NCBI RefSeq assembly: GCF_965225875.1
Contig: NZ_CBDDBS010000003.1
Span: forward strand, 2,480,001-2,544,000
Length of the DNA: 64,000 bases
Direction of reading: 5' to 3'
DNA from: Haliscomenobacter sp965225875
GTDB taxonomy: Bacteria > Bacteroidota > Bacteroidia > Chitinophagales > Saprospiraceae
Shown here piece by piece: positions 7,248 to 15,317 of this stretch. The position numbers were made by a program, and so were the translations under genes. The first letter of the stretch is position 1. Each line of letters starts with the position of its first letter. The notes beneath the pieces were generated by a model, which saw only the letters and a list, made by a program, of their open reading frames with translations, did not search any database and was not told the origin of the DNA.

Positions 7248-9455
7248 TTACAGATTCAACCAATACGTACATTTGAGCACCAAAGCCCGGTTTTTATTGA
7301 CATAGGTATCGGAATAATAGTTGTCGGTGTACACCAAAAAAATGTCCGATACGGGTCGGAAACGCCATTGCAAGCGGGAGTTGATGTTAAGATTGTTGCT
7401 TTGGTTGTTGTATTGAACAAAAGTAGTCCAAAACAAACTGCGCGAAAACGAGAGGTCGATTTTAGGCCCAATCAATAAAAAATCGGCATCAGCATAAGGC
7501 TCAGGCAGGCGAATGCGGTTGTAACTAAAATTAAGGCCCAAAATACCATAAGGTTGTTTTCTGAAATTGACGGTTCCTTCGAGATTTGCTCTAGAGCCAT
7601 TAAAGTACTCTCCAATACGGCCACTTAACTCAAAATAAACCTGTTTACGTGCATCAGAAAGCGCCATAAATCGAAACAAGTTATTGGCAAAAGCACTGCC
7701 TTCTGACAATTCCAATCCACCTGAATTCGTGGGATCAAAGGCATCAAACAGGTAAACATATTCCCGCCGCAATCTAAAATCGACGATGGTTGAACTCCGA
7801 AAACGCAGCCTATACAAGATATTCAAATCCCAATCCGTAGTCCCGTAGGTATCATTGCCCAAAACGTCAAAATCAAACCCTGGTCCATGACTTTGAAGGG
7901 GGCCTTTTTTGGGATAAAACTTCCAATTGACGGTCCCCGCCGCCCGGCGGTAATCTGTCCTACGGGCAAATCCAACTTCGGGATTAAAATTAGCACCAAC
8001 ATCTTGAATCGTAAAAACGGCATCCCAGTTCAAGGCATTGTAATTGATCATGGCCGAGCTGGCGCCATTTTTTCCCTGGGTTAAAGCTGGATCAAAACTG
8101 CGGTGGTGAAAAAATTTGCCCGTCCACTTGTTGTCGTTGGAAGCCAGGTTGTAATCAATACCCACTACCCGGTTGAAATCATAACTGGCAGCCTCCAGGA
8201 GTTTGTCTCGAAAAGGCTGTTTGTTGATGGCAATAATCCCAATGTTAGAGCGAGAAAACACCTTGCGTTGCAGTACCCCAACGGTATAATTGGTTGAAGG
8301 CTGGCTGATGTCATAATCTCTCGCTGATTGCATACTCAGGAGGCCCATTCTCCAGTTTTTATCCAACTTCCCACTCAATCGAGCCCCGAAATAAATGGGG
8401 TTTTGTACATTTAAATCAGTAGCGGTGTCTTTGGCAATCCCGATTCGGCGAGAAAAAAACGGGCGTAAATTTTGAGATCCAAAACTACCAAAAAGGTCAG
8501 CATTTTCGAGAAAAAACTGCCGCCGCTCCGGGAAAAAAATCTCAAACCGATCCAGATTGGCCACCTGTTGATCGACTTCCACTTGTGAAAAATCAGGGTT
8601 TACTGTCAAATCCAGGTTCAGCGCTGGGCCAACTGAAATTTTAGCATCCCCACCAATGTTTGAACCTCGCTCAAAAACCTTTTGGTCAACTCGATCCTCC
8701 TGGTAGTTCACCAGGGTGTAAGGAATGAGTGAGATGTTTGCACCCGGTTTCTTTAGCGGCTGATCAAAGGCCATCACACCATGATAGGCCAGATTGATAA
8801 TGGGGTACTGTCGGGGAATTTTTGGCCAACTTGAACGCTCTGGTCCATCACTACTGATCCGGTAAAATTTGACATTCCAAAACTGGCTGCTCTCTTTATA
8901 ACGGAGGGTTTTGAAAGGAATGGCCATCTCGGCAATCCAGTAACCTTTGTATTGTTTAGCTCCGGCAAACCACTTATTGTCCCAGGCTTGATCCAAATCC
9001 ATGGGGCCATTTGCTCCATTGGTCAATAATCCCTCGCGCTGTACGCCAAAGGGATTAACCCCAAATTGAAAGGCATTGGTTTCATCCTGAAAAGGATCGA
9101 TGGTAAAAGTAACCGCGTCGTTGGCTTCACCCCGAAAATCGCGGCGAAGCGAAGGAGTAATGTAAGATCCCATCACATCCGGCAGCCGATTTTTGGCAAT
9201 GGCCAGATAGTAAATAAAATTGTCGTCGTACAACAAACGCACTTCGGTTGGATTCCAGGCCCGTGAAGTATCCATTGGGAAGTATTGCCAAAAGTCGCTT
9301 GCAATGGCTGCATTGGCCCAGGCATCATCCAGTACACCATCTATTTTGATAGGGACAGAAGTTCTGTTGACCCGAATGGTATCGTGCTGCTCTTGCGCAA
9401 TGGCGGGCAATCCCAGACAAAGGGTGATGACGGCTAGGGAAATGACAAATTTCAT
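7248..9455 (-). CDS. DUF5916 outer-membrane protein with CBM9-like N-domain
   Basis: 735 residues. The signal peptide is residues 1-21 (LPAIAQ end). Residues ~28-210 form a carbohydrate-binding family 9-like domain (IKIDGVLDDAWANA; FTIDPFQDETNAFQFGVNPFGVQ). The remainder is the DUF5916 part, with alternating beta strands and FFPERRQFFLENADLF, ending in a strand with a terminal aromatic-rich segment as for an outer-membrane barrel. Function is not established; the CBM9-like domain hints at glycan binding at the surface. It is monocistronic as far as can be seen, flanked upstream by csaA on the opposite strand. Confidence 0.85.
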   Translation of the reverse strand: MKFVISLAVITLCLGLPAIAQEQHDTIRVNRTSVPIKIDGVLDDAWANAAIASDFWQYFPMDTSRAWNPTEVRLLYDDNFIYYLAIAKNRLPDVMGSYITPSLRRDFRGEANDAVTFTIDPFQDETNAFQFGVNPFGVQREGLLTNGANGPMDLDQAWDNKWFAGAKQYKGYWIAEMAIPFKTLRYKESSQFWNVKFYRISSDGPERSSWPKIPRQYPIINLAYHGVMAFDQPLKKPGANISLIPYTLVNYQEDRVDQKVFERGSNIGGDAKISVGPALNLDLTVNPDFSQVEVDQQVANLDRFEIFFPERRQFFLENADLFGSFGSQNLRPFFSRRIGIAKDTATDLNVQNPIYFGARLSGKLDKNWRMGLLSMQSARDYDISQPSTNYTVGVLQRKVFSRSNIGIIAINKQPFRDKLLEAASYDFNRVVGIDYNLASNDNKWTGKFFHHRSFDPALTQGKNGASSAMINYNALNWDAVFTIQDVGANFNPEVGFARRTDYRRAAGTVNWKFYPKKGPLQSHGPGFDFDVLGNDTYGTTDWDLNILYRLRFRSSTIVDFRLRREYVYLFDAFDPTNSGGLELSEGSAFANNLFRFMALSDARKQVYFELSGRIGEYFNGSRANLEGTVNFRKQPYGILGLNFSYNRIRLPEPYADADFLLIGPKIDLSFSRSLFWTTFVQYNNQSNNLNINSRLQWRFRPVSDIFLVYTDNYYSDTYVNKNRALVLKCTYWLNL

Positions 9456-9640
9456 GGTGTGTTTACGTTTGGGTTCCAGATGGCAAATAAAATGATATTT
9501 GTCGGGAACTTTTCATTGGAGTCGCCAAAAGGAGGGGATTGTGGATAGAAAGCGGATGAGGAGGGACGAGTGAAAAAAATAACCCGGTTCTAAAATCAAT
9601 TGCCTATTTTCATCCGATTCAAAAACAAATTAGACAAGGA

Positions 9641-9970
9641 ATGCTCACTTGGGAAGAATTTGAAAAAGTAGAAATGCGAGTCGGTACCATCCTCGAAGTC
9701 CGGGATTTTGAAAAAGCCCGCAACCCTGCTTATCAACTCACGATTGATTTTGGAGAACTGGGCATCAAACGCAGCTCTGCCCAAATCACTGTCTTGTACC
9801 AAAAGGAAGACCTGATCGGCAAACAAGTCATCGCAGTGGTCAATTTTCCGGTCAAACAAATCGCCAATTTCTTTTCGGAGTGTTTGGTGCTGGGTTTGAT
9901 TGGTGGCGATAAAACCATTACTTTGTTGCAACCGGAAAGGCCTGTGCCTAACGGTTTGCGCGTTGCTTGA
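9641..9970 (+). CDS. csaA: CsaA-type tRNA-binding domain protein
   Basis: 109 residues consisting of one OB-fold tRNA-binding domain, the full length of CsaA. Diagnostic segments are VEMRVGTILEVRDFEKARNPAYQLTIDFGELGIKRSSAQIT and the C-terminal PNGLRVA. CsaA has been described as an export-related chaperone and binds tRNA as a homodimer; which role matters here is unknown. The gene is followed by a long palindrome and then ggt on the same strand. Confidence 0.9.
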   Translation: MLTWEEFEKVEMRVGTILEVRDFEKARNPAYQLTIDFGELGIKRSSAQITVLYQKEDLIGKQVIAVVNFPVKQIANFFSECLVLGLIGGDKTITLLQPERPVPNGLRVA

Positions 9971-9976
9971 TTTCGT

Positions 9977-10063
9977 TTGAACCACCTTAGACACCTTAGG
10001 GCACCTTAGAAAGCATTAAACTAAATGCTTCTAAGGTGCCCTAAGGTGTCTAAGGTGGTTCAA
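9977..10063. repeat. Long palindrome with CACCTTAG tandem arms
   Basis: Arms of about 40 nt (9977-10017 and 10024-10063) are complementary with a single bulged A. Each arm is a string of CACCTTAGA/G units about 10 nt long. It starts 6 nt after the csaA stop, so it may act as a terminator or an mRNA 3'-end block. Confidence 0.85.
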
Positions 10064-10131
10064 AAAAGAAAAAACGCAGCGAAGCTGCCCCAATAAAAAC
10101 CTCCATTTTCGACTCATTCAACCCTTCATCC

Positions 10132-11853
10132 ATGCGCCTTAACCATTTCCTCTTTGCCCTGTTGTTCCTGACCCTGGCCGCCTGCAAGCAAAAACCAACA
10201 TTCAGCGGCTATTCCATCCAAAAATCGACCCTGGCCGATAGCGCCATCGTCAGCACGGCCCATCCCTTAGCCTCCGAAGTAGGCCTGGCTGTGCTCAAAG
10301 ATGGGGGCAATGCCATTGATGCAGCCATAGCAGTCCACCTGGCCTTAGCTGTAGTCTACCCAGCCGCAGGCAACATTGGTGGAGGTGGTTTTTTGGTCTA
10401 CCGTAGCGGGGATGGCCAAGAGGTAGCTGCCCTGGATTTCCGGGAAAAAGCCCCCGCCAAGGCCCATCGCGACATGTACCTCGACGCAGAAGGCAATGTC
10501 ATCAACGGCAAGAGCATCGAAGGACACCTGGCCGCCGGTGTGCCAGGCAGTGTGGAAGGTTGCTGGCAAATGTTTCAAAAGTATTCCAAACTTAAGGATT
10601 GGAAACGGCTGGTACAGCCAGCCATTGACCTGGCAGCAAAAGGTTTTAACATCACTCAAGCCGAGGCCGTAGGGCTCAATGAATACAGGAAGGGCTTCCT
10701 TAGCAACAACACCAAGGCTTGCGCTTTTGTCAAAGCTGACAGTACACAAAAGTGGAAAGCTGGTGACTTGTTGGTACAAACCGAACTGGCCGAAACCCTC
10801 CAACGCATCCGTGACCAGGGTCGTGATGGTTTTTACGGAGGCAAAACTGCCGATTTGGTTGCAGCGGAAATGCAGCGCGGCGGCGGTTGGATCACCGCTC
10901 AGGACATGGCCGATTATCACGCCGTTTGGCGCAAACCCATGTTGGGCAAATACCGGGGCTACGACCTAATTTCCATGCCTCCTCCTTCCAGTGGTGGCAT
11001 TGCACTGTTTCAGCTTCTGGGCATGGTAGAGCCTTATGATTTGGGTAAAATGGGCTTCCATTCCCCCGAGCACATCCACCTCTTTACCGAAGCTGAACGC
11101 CGGGTGTACGCCGATCGGGCCAAACATCTGGGGGATGCTGATTTTTATGGCGTTCCAATCGCCAACTTGTTGGATAGCCAGTACATTCAGGAACGCTTTG
11201 CCAATTTTGACCCTCAAAAAGCAACCCCCAGCAAGGCCATCGAGGGAGGCGAATTTACCGGAAAAGAAAGCAAACAAACCACCCATTACAGCATAGTCGA
11301 TGCAGATGGTAACGCGGTTGCCATCACCACCACCCTCAACGGCGGCTACGGAGCATTAACGGTTGTTGGCGGTGCCGGCTTTTTGCTCAACAACGAAATG
11401 GACGATTTCAGCGCGAAACCGGGGGTACCCAACCTATACGGTGCCATTGGTGGTGATGCCAACGCCATTATGCCCGGCAAACGGCCATTGAGCAGCATGA
11501 CCCCCACTATCGTCACCAAAGATGGAAAACTCTGCATGGTCGTAGGCACTCCTGGCGGCACCACCATCATCACCTCTGTCTTTCAGGTCATCACCAACGT
11601 CATCGACTTCAACATGAACATGACCGATGCAACCCATGCCAAACGTTTCCATAGCCAGTGGTCACCTGACGAGTTATACCTGGAAAAGGGTGCGGCGAAT
11701 GAAGCGACCCGCAAAAAACTCCGGGGAATGGGGCATAAAATCGTGGAATGGTCGGGCATAGGATTGGTGGAATCGATCTTGCTGCGCAAGGATGGGAAGT
11801 TGGAAGGTGTGGCCGACAATCGGGCGGAGGATGATACAGTGCTGGGGTATTGA
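10132..11853 (+). CDS. ggt: Gamma-glutamyltransferase (lipoprotein)
   Basis: 573 residues. It hydrolyses or transfers the gamma-glutamyl group of glutathione and similar peptides in the periplasm. The N-terminus MRLNHFLFALLFLTLAACK carries a lipobox, so it is predicted to be lipid-anchored. DGGNAIDAAIAVHLALAVVYP and GNIGGGGFLVYR are N-terminal family motifs. The autocleavage site with the catalytic threonine is in KQTTHYSIVDADGNAVAITTTLN, and GKRPLSSMTPTIV is the small-subunit motif. It should mature into two subunits. Length is normal. It is followed 41 nt later by an ECF sigma factor gene. Confidence 0.95.
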   Translation: MRLNHFLFALLFLTLAACKQKPTFSGYSIQKSTLADSAIVSTAHPLASEVGLAVLKDGGNAIDAAIAVHLALAVVYPAAGNIGGGGFLVYRSGDGQEVAALDFREKAPAKAHRDMYLDAEGNVINGKSIEGHLAAGVPGSVEGCWQMFQKYSKLKDWKRLVQPAIDLAAKGFNITQAEAVGLNEYRKGFLSNNTKACAFVKADSTQKWKAGDLLVQTELAETLQRIRDQGRDGFYGGKTADLVAAEMQRGGGWITAQDMADYHAVWRKPMLGKYRGYDLISMPPPSSGGIALFQLLGMVEPYDLGKMGFHSPEHIHLFTEAERRVYADRAKHLGDADFYGVPIANLLDSQYIQERFANFDPQKATPSKAIEGGEFTGKESKQTTHYSIVDADGNAVAITTTLNGGYGALTVVGGAGFLLNNEMDDFSAKPGVPNLYGAIGGDANAIMPGKRPLSSMTPTIVTKDGKLCMVVGTPGGTTIITSVFQVITNVIDFNMNMTDATHAKRFHSQWSPDELYLEKGAANEATRKKLRGMGHKIVEWSGIGLVESILLRKDGKLEGVADNRAEDDTVLGY

Positions 11854-11894
11854 GCCTTTACAAATTTTATTACTTTTATCATCAAATTTGATTC

Positions 11895-12440
11895 GTGAGC
11901 GAAAAAACCACCATTCTTTCTACCATTCGCAACTACGGAAGCCGTTTGTTCCGCTTCATCCGTGGGCGTGTACGTACGGAGGAAGAAGCCGAGGACATAC
12001 TCCAGGATGTGTGGGTGCAGCTCAGTCGTCTGGGCAATTTGGATGAAATTGAAAGCCTCAGTGGCTGGCTCTACCAGGTGGCGCGCAACCGCATCACCGA
12101 TACTTACCGCCAAAAGGGCACCGAATCATTGGAAGACTTGAGTTACGAAGACGAAGAGGGCAACCTCAATGTCAAAGAAATCCTGCTATCGGACAGCCGT
12201 TCACCCGAAGACGAATTTTTTAAAGAAGTCTTCTGGCAAACCCTGATGAGTGCTCTCGACGAATTGCCCGAAAACCAACGCCAGGTTTTTGTGTGGAATG
12301 AACTGGAAGACCTGACCTTGCAAGAAATTGCCGACAAAACCCAGGAAAATTTAAAAACCATCATCTCGCGCAAGCGCTACGCAGTGCAACACCTGCGCCA
12401 ACGCCTCCAGGCCTTGTACGATGAACTGAACAACGATTAA
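11895..12440 (+). CDS. ECF-type RNA polymerase sigma factor
   Basis: 181 residues with a GTG start. Region 2 is LFRFIRGRVRTEEEAEDILQDVWVQLSRL, followed by WLYQVARNRITDTYR. Region 4 is LPENQRQVFVWNELEDLTLQEIADKTQENLKTIISRKRYAVQHLR. No standard transmembrane anti-sigma gene follows; the small membrane protein starting 3 nt after its stop is the obvious candidate for control. That tight spacing indicates one operon. Likely targets include the adjacent envelope and Hsp20 genes, by analogy with self-regulating ECF loci (inference). Confidence 0.9.
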   Translation: MSEKTTILSTIRNYGSRLFRFIRGRVRTEEEAEDILQDVWVQLSRLGNLDEIESLSGWLYQVARNRITDTYRQKGTESLEDLSYEDEEGNLNVKEILLSDSRSPEDEFFKEVFWQTLMSALDELPENQRQVFVWNELEDLTLQEIADKTQENLKTIISRKRYAVQHLRQRLQALYDELNND

Positions 12441-12443
12441 GCC

Positions 12444-12776
12444 ATGAAACCATACTGGAAAAGAAAAATAGGGTTCTTCATTCTCGCCTTCCCGCTCTTC
12501 TTCATGCTGATGGGCTATGTAGTGATGTTGTTGTGGAATAACACCCTGGCAGAAATCACCCCACTCCAACGCATCAATTTTTGGCAAGCCGTAGGACTGC
12601 TCATTCTCTGTCGCATCCTCTTTGGTGGTTTCCGTTTCAATGGCCCCAAAGGTCGCGGAGGCAGCCCCAACCACCCCAAAGCCCAACAATGGCGCGAAAA
12701 ATGGATGGACATGAGCGAAGAAGAACGTGAGCGCTTCAAATCGGAATGGAAAAAACGCTGTCAACCACCGAAATAG
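12444..12776 (+). CDS. Small membrane protein of the sigma-factor operon
   Basis: 110 residues. Two transmembrane helices lie at about 10-30 and 46-64. A basic, proline- and glycine-rich stretch follows, then the C-terminal motif MSEEERERFKSEWKKRC. That motif recurs in the next gene (MSDEEYEAFRHKFSRGC), although the membrane parts differ. ATG is 3 nt after the sigma factor stop, so translation is probably coupled. I recognise no named family. The position suggests an anti-sigma-like or sensor function, but no zinc-finger or anti-sigma fold is visible. Confidence 0.75.
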   Translation: MKPYWKRKIGFFILAFPLFFMLMGYVVMLLWNNTLAEITPLQRINFWQAVGLLILCRILFGGFRFNGPKGRGGSPNHPKAQQWREKWMDMSEEERERFKSEWKKRCQPPK

Positions 12777-12785
12777 GTTGTGTTG

Positions 12786-12807
12786 GGGCAGCCCTATGTG
12801 GCTGCCC
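12786..12807. repeat. 22-nt hairpin, 8-bp stem
   Basis: GGGCAGCC and GGCTGCCC flank the 6-nt loop CTATGT, 10 nt after a stop codon. Same design as hairpins at 13992, 14066 and 26227. Confidence 0.75.
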
Positions 12808-12829
12808 AATGCCTAAGAGATACCGCCAA

Positions 12830-12889
12830 CCCACGGATTTATCCGTGGGAGGCCACCCCACCGCCCCACCCCACGAATTCATTCGTGGG
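12830..12889. repeat. Two 20-nt hairpins of the CCCACGG family
   Basis: CCCACGGATTTATCCGTGGG (12830-12849) and CCCACGAATTCATTCGTGGG (12870-12889). The changed stem bases are compensated on the other side. Related copies lie before pheA and tyrA. Confidence 0.8.
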
Positions 12890-13044
12890 TGTTTTCATGG
12901 ATTTATTCGCAAAAAAGTCTGACAACCAGTTACTTAAAAAATAATCTAAAAAAATCCCACATTTTTTAAAGTAATTTTCCCCTCTCCCCGTCTACCCAAA
13001 TGTGACGAGAAATCACCGATTGTTAAATCTCAAAACATAAAGAA

Positions 13045-13350
13045 ATGAAAGTGCTGTTTTTTGCACCAGCCCTGCTATTGTTCATGGGCTTGTGGCTGGT
13101 ACCCTTTTTCCTGTTCAAAGCCTTTTTGATGTTTTTCATCTTTGGGGCCATCTTTAAATTCATGATGCGGCGCAAATGGCGTCGGCATTTTTGGGGCCAC
13201 CACGTACCCGCTTTTGCCGATCGCATCCGCAACATGAGCGATGAAGAATACGAGGCATTTCGCCACAAGTTCAGCCGGGGTTGTGGAGCCAGAAAAGTAG
13301 AAATCCAGGACGACAACAGGCCCTTATACAACGACCGGGATTTGGTTTAA
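13045..13350 (+). CDS. Small membrane protein with the shared MS-EE motif
   Basis: 101 residues. One long hydrophobic stretch (residues ~3-40) is followed by a very basic, His- and Trp-containing segment MMRRKWRRHFWGHHVPAF. The C-terminal motif MSDEEYEAFRHKFSRGC resembles the end of the preceding small protein. The two C-terminal motifs each hold one cysteine. It sits 269 nt after the 12444 gene, with three hairpins between, so it could have its own promoter. It probably belongs to the same stress locus as the sigma factor and Hsp20. No family recognised. Confidence 0.7.
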   Translation: MKVLFFAPALLLFMGLWLVPFFLFKAFLMFFIFGAIFKFMMRRKWRRHFWGHHVPAFADRIRNMSDEEYEAFRHKFSRGCGARKVEIQDDNRPLYNDRDLV

Positions 13351-13471
13351 GGGGCGATAAAAAAATAAGTGATCATTTTGCCGGAGGATTAGATAAGTAA
13401 ACGTTTCATTTCAAGTGTCTTATCTAATCCTCTGGCTCAGGAAAAATGATCACTTATTTTTGCCCTACTAC
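13348..13471. repeat. Nested palindromic element, copy B
   Basis: The left end GGGGCGATAAAAAAATAAG... (13351-13382) and right end (13441-13465) match copy A at 6189. The inner shell differs: GCCGGAGGATTAGATAAG (13380-13397) pairs with CTTATCTAATCCTCTGGC (13419-13436). In copy A the outer stem has GTGCTC/GAGCAC where this copy has GTGATC/GATCAC, a compensatory pair. The element begins in the stop codon of the preceding gene. Confidence 0.85.
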
Positions 13472-13553
13472 TAAGTGCTTATTTCCATTTTATTCCATAT
13501 CAAATTATTCATTGAGGGCGGCCCGGGTGGTCGCCCATTCAAAACCATTCATT

Positions 13554-13991
13554 ATGCATTGGCAACACGCAATGGCCAAGTGGGCAAACTGTGCCCCAAA
13601 ACATCAACATCATGGTCGTCATCAAGGCCGTCACCAGCACGGTGGAGGCATGTATCGCCGACCTAAGTACAACATTCCTGCCAACGTAGCGGAAACGGAT
13701 ACCTACTACGAAATCCACCTCTACGCCCTCGGCTACGACAAGGCTAACATTAGCATCACGGTAGTCGACGACGTGCTGTATGTAAGCGGTACCCGCGAAG
13801 TTCCGGAGGATTATCGGCCGAATTTTATCCGTCAGGAGTTTCCGATCAAGTCTTTTGAAAAGGTCTTCCATTTGAACGAGGAGATCGAAACGGAAGGTAT
13901 TGTAGCAAAGCAGGAGGAAGGTGTACTGATCATTACGCTACCCAAGAAGCCAGAGGCGCAACGGGTGGAGCGGAATGTGGATATCGTGTAG
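13554..13991 (+). CDS. Hsp20 / alpha-crystallin small heat-shock protein with His-rich N-terminus
   Basis: 145 residues from the ATG at 13554. An in-frame ATG at 13446 would put the N-terminus inside palindromic element B and is rejected. Residues ~37-145 form the alpha-crystallin domain: NVAETDTYYEIHLYALGYDKANISITVVDDVLYVSG, then FEKVFHLNEEIETEGIVAKQEEGVLIITLPK. Hsp20 proteins bind unfolding proteins without ATP. The N-terminal arm is unusual, with eight histidines in the first 29 residues and KHQHHGRHQGRHQH at its centre, which could bind metal. It closes the sigma-factor locus. Confidence 0.85.
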   Translation: MHWQHAMAKWANCAPKHQHHGRHQGRHQHGGGMYRRPKYNIPANVAETDTYYEIHLYALGYDKANISITVVDDVLYVSGTREVPEDYRPNFIRQEFPIKSFEKVFHLNEEIETEGIVAKQEEGVLIITLPKKPEAQRVERNVDIV

Positions 13992-14087
13992 GGAAAGCCC
14001 TTCGTGGCTTTCCTCGATAATTGAAATACATTCGTTGGCGCCCTGACGGTCGCAATTGTATCTGTGGGCGCCCACCCAGGGGCGCCC
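13992..14087. repeat. Two 22-nt hairpins filling a convergent gap
   Basis: GGAAAGCC-CTTCGT-GGCTTTCC (13992-14013) begins right after the Hsp20 stop. GGGCGCCC-ACCCAG-GGGCGCCC (14066-14087) ends right at the stop of the epimerase gene on the other strand. Both have 8-bp stems and 6-nt loops. Confidence 0.8.
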
Positions 14088-15155
14088 CTACAATATTTCC
14101 AAACCCAACCCTACCTTGTCACTTGGCCACATGTACCCATCTTCCAACACAAATCCCCCTTTCACCACATCCTGCGCCAAATCAAAACTGCCATCCAGAT
14201 CGATGTACTTCGTATGTGGTTGGGCAAAAGCCACGTGCAGTGCAGCCGTAATGCTCACGATGCTCTCATCGTTACAGCCCCACATCAGGTCGATGCCAGC
14301 GGATTGCGCCACATTGGCAATCTCTTGAGCCGCCTGGATGCCCCCACATTTCATCAATTTGATGTTAAAAATCCCGCAGGTGCGATCAGGAGTGAGCAAT
14401 TGTAGGGCGGAAGGCAGTTGCAACAAACTTTCGTCGGCAGCGATTTGGTCCCGCATATCGGCAGGTAGGCCGCTGAGCAGCTGCATGTCGCTCACTTTTA
14501 CAGGTTGTTCAACCAATTCGATGTGTAGCGACTCCGTCAAAGCATCAAACAGCAATAAGTCCTTGTAGGAATACCCTTGATTGGGGTCCACCCGAATGCC
14601 GATGAGGTAGCCAAAACGCTCGCGCAGTTTCACCAGGCGTTCGATGTCTTCTTGCAGGTTTTGCCCCAATTTTACTTTTAAAATTTTGAATCCAGCTTCT
14701 ACAAATTCCTGCGCATCCGCCAGAGTACCTTCCACATCCTTAATGCCAATGGTCACCGAAGTAGGCAATTTTTCAATTCTACGTCCCAAGAAATCCACCA
14801 CCGACATCCCGATTGATTGGCAAAAAGCATCGTGCAAAGCCATGTCAAATGCAGCCAGCGCAGCCGGGTATTTTCCAAAAGTATCCCGAAACCACTTGAT
14901 GTATACCTGGAACAACTCAATGGGTTTGCCTTCCAGCATTTTGATGGGTTCGGATTGCAATACTGCCATGGTATGTTCCAAGGTTTCACCCGTCACATAA
15001 TCCATCGGGCACCCTGCGCCGATGCCCCGGATGCCATTTTCCAACTCAATCAAAATGAATGCATTTTCAACCTCGGTCGTTGTATGATAGGCTATAGTAT
15101 AGGGTCGGGATAGGGCCAGATTTTGCCGCCAGACCTCGATGGATTTGATGTTCAT
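14088..15155 (-). CDS. Enolase-superfamily dipeptide epimerase-like enzyme
   Basis: 355 residues of the muconate-lactonizing/mandelate racemase subgroup. The C-terminal barrel has the catalytic set: KVKLG (KxK lysine), DPNQ (first metal ligand), EQP (second ligand), ADES (third ligand), KLMKCGG (second catalytic lysine). YIDLDGSFDLAQD resembles the DxD motif of dipeptide epimerases. The likely reaction is epimerisation of an L,L-dipeptide or L-Ala-Glu-type substrate, as in peptidoglycan peptide recycling; exact specificity is not readable. Length is standard. It is divergent from the S9 peptidase, a plausible partner in peptide catabolism. Confidence 0.85.
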   Translation of the reverse strand: MNIKSIEVWRQNLALSRPYTIAYHTTTEVENAFILIELENGIRGIGAGCPMDYVTGETLEHTMAVLQSEPIKMLEGKPIELFQVYIKWFRDTFGKYPAALAAFDMALHDAFCQSIGMSVVDFLGRRIEKLPTSVTIGIKDVEGTLADAQEFVEAGFKILKVKLGQNLQEDIERLVKLRERFGYLIGIRVDPNQGYSYKDLLLFDALTESLHIELVEQPVKVSDMQLLSGLPADMRDQIAADESLLQLPSALQLLTPDRTCGIFNIKLMKCGGIQAAQEIANVAQSAGIDLMWGCNDESIVSITAALHVAFAQPHTKYIDLDGSFDLAQDVVKGGFVLEDGYMWPSDKVGLGLEIL

Positions 15156-15317
15156 GTGTATTTAAGGTTTTCTACATAGAATCGGATGATCTGCAAAATA
15201 GAAAGATTCTTGTTTTTTTTTCAAAAAAGAAAACATTGATCGGCATTGATTAAATTCAAGGCAGTTTTAGGAATGGAAACGAATTGTCGTTTCCATTTCT
15301 CACCAAAATCCATTACA

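Noticed and set aside
13446..13553. Upstream start for the Hsp20 gene
   Set aside because: The extension lies in the right end of palindromic element B; the alpha-crystallin protein has a good ATG at 13554.
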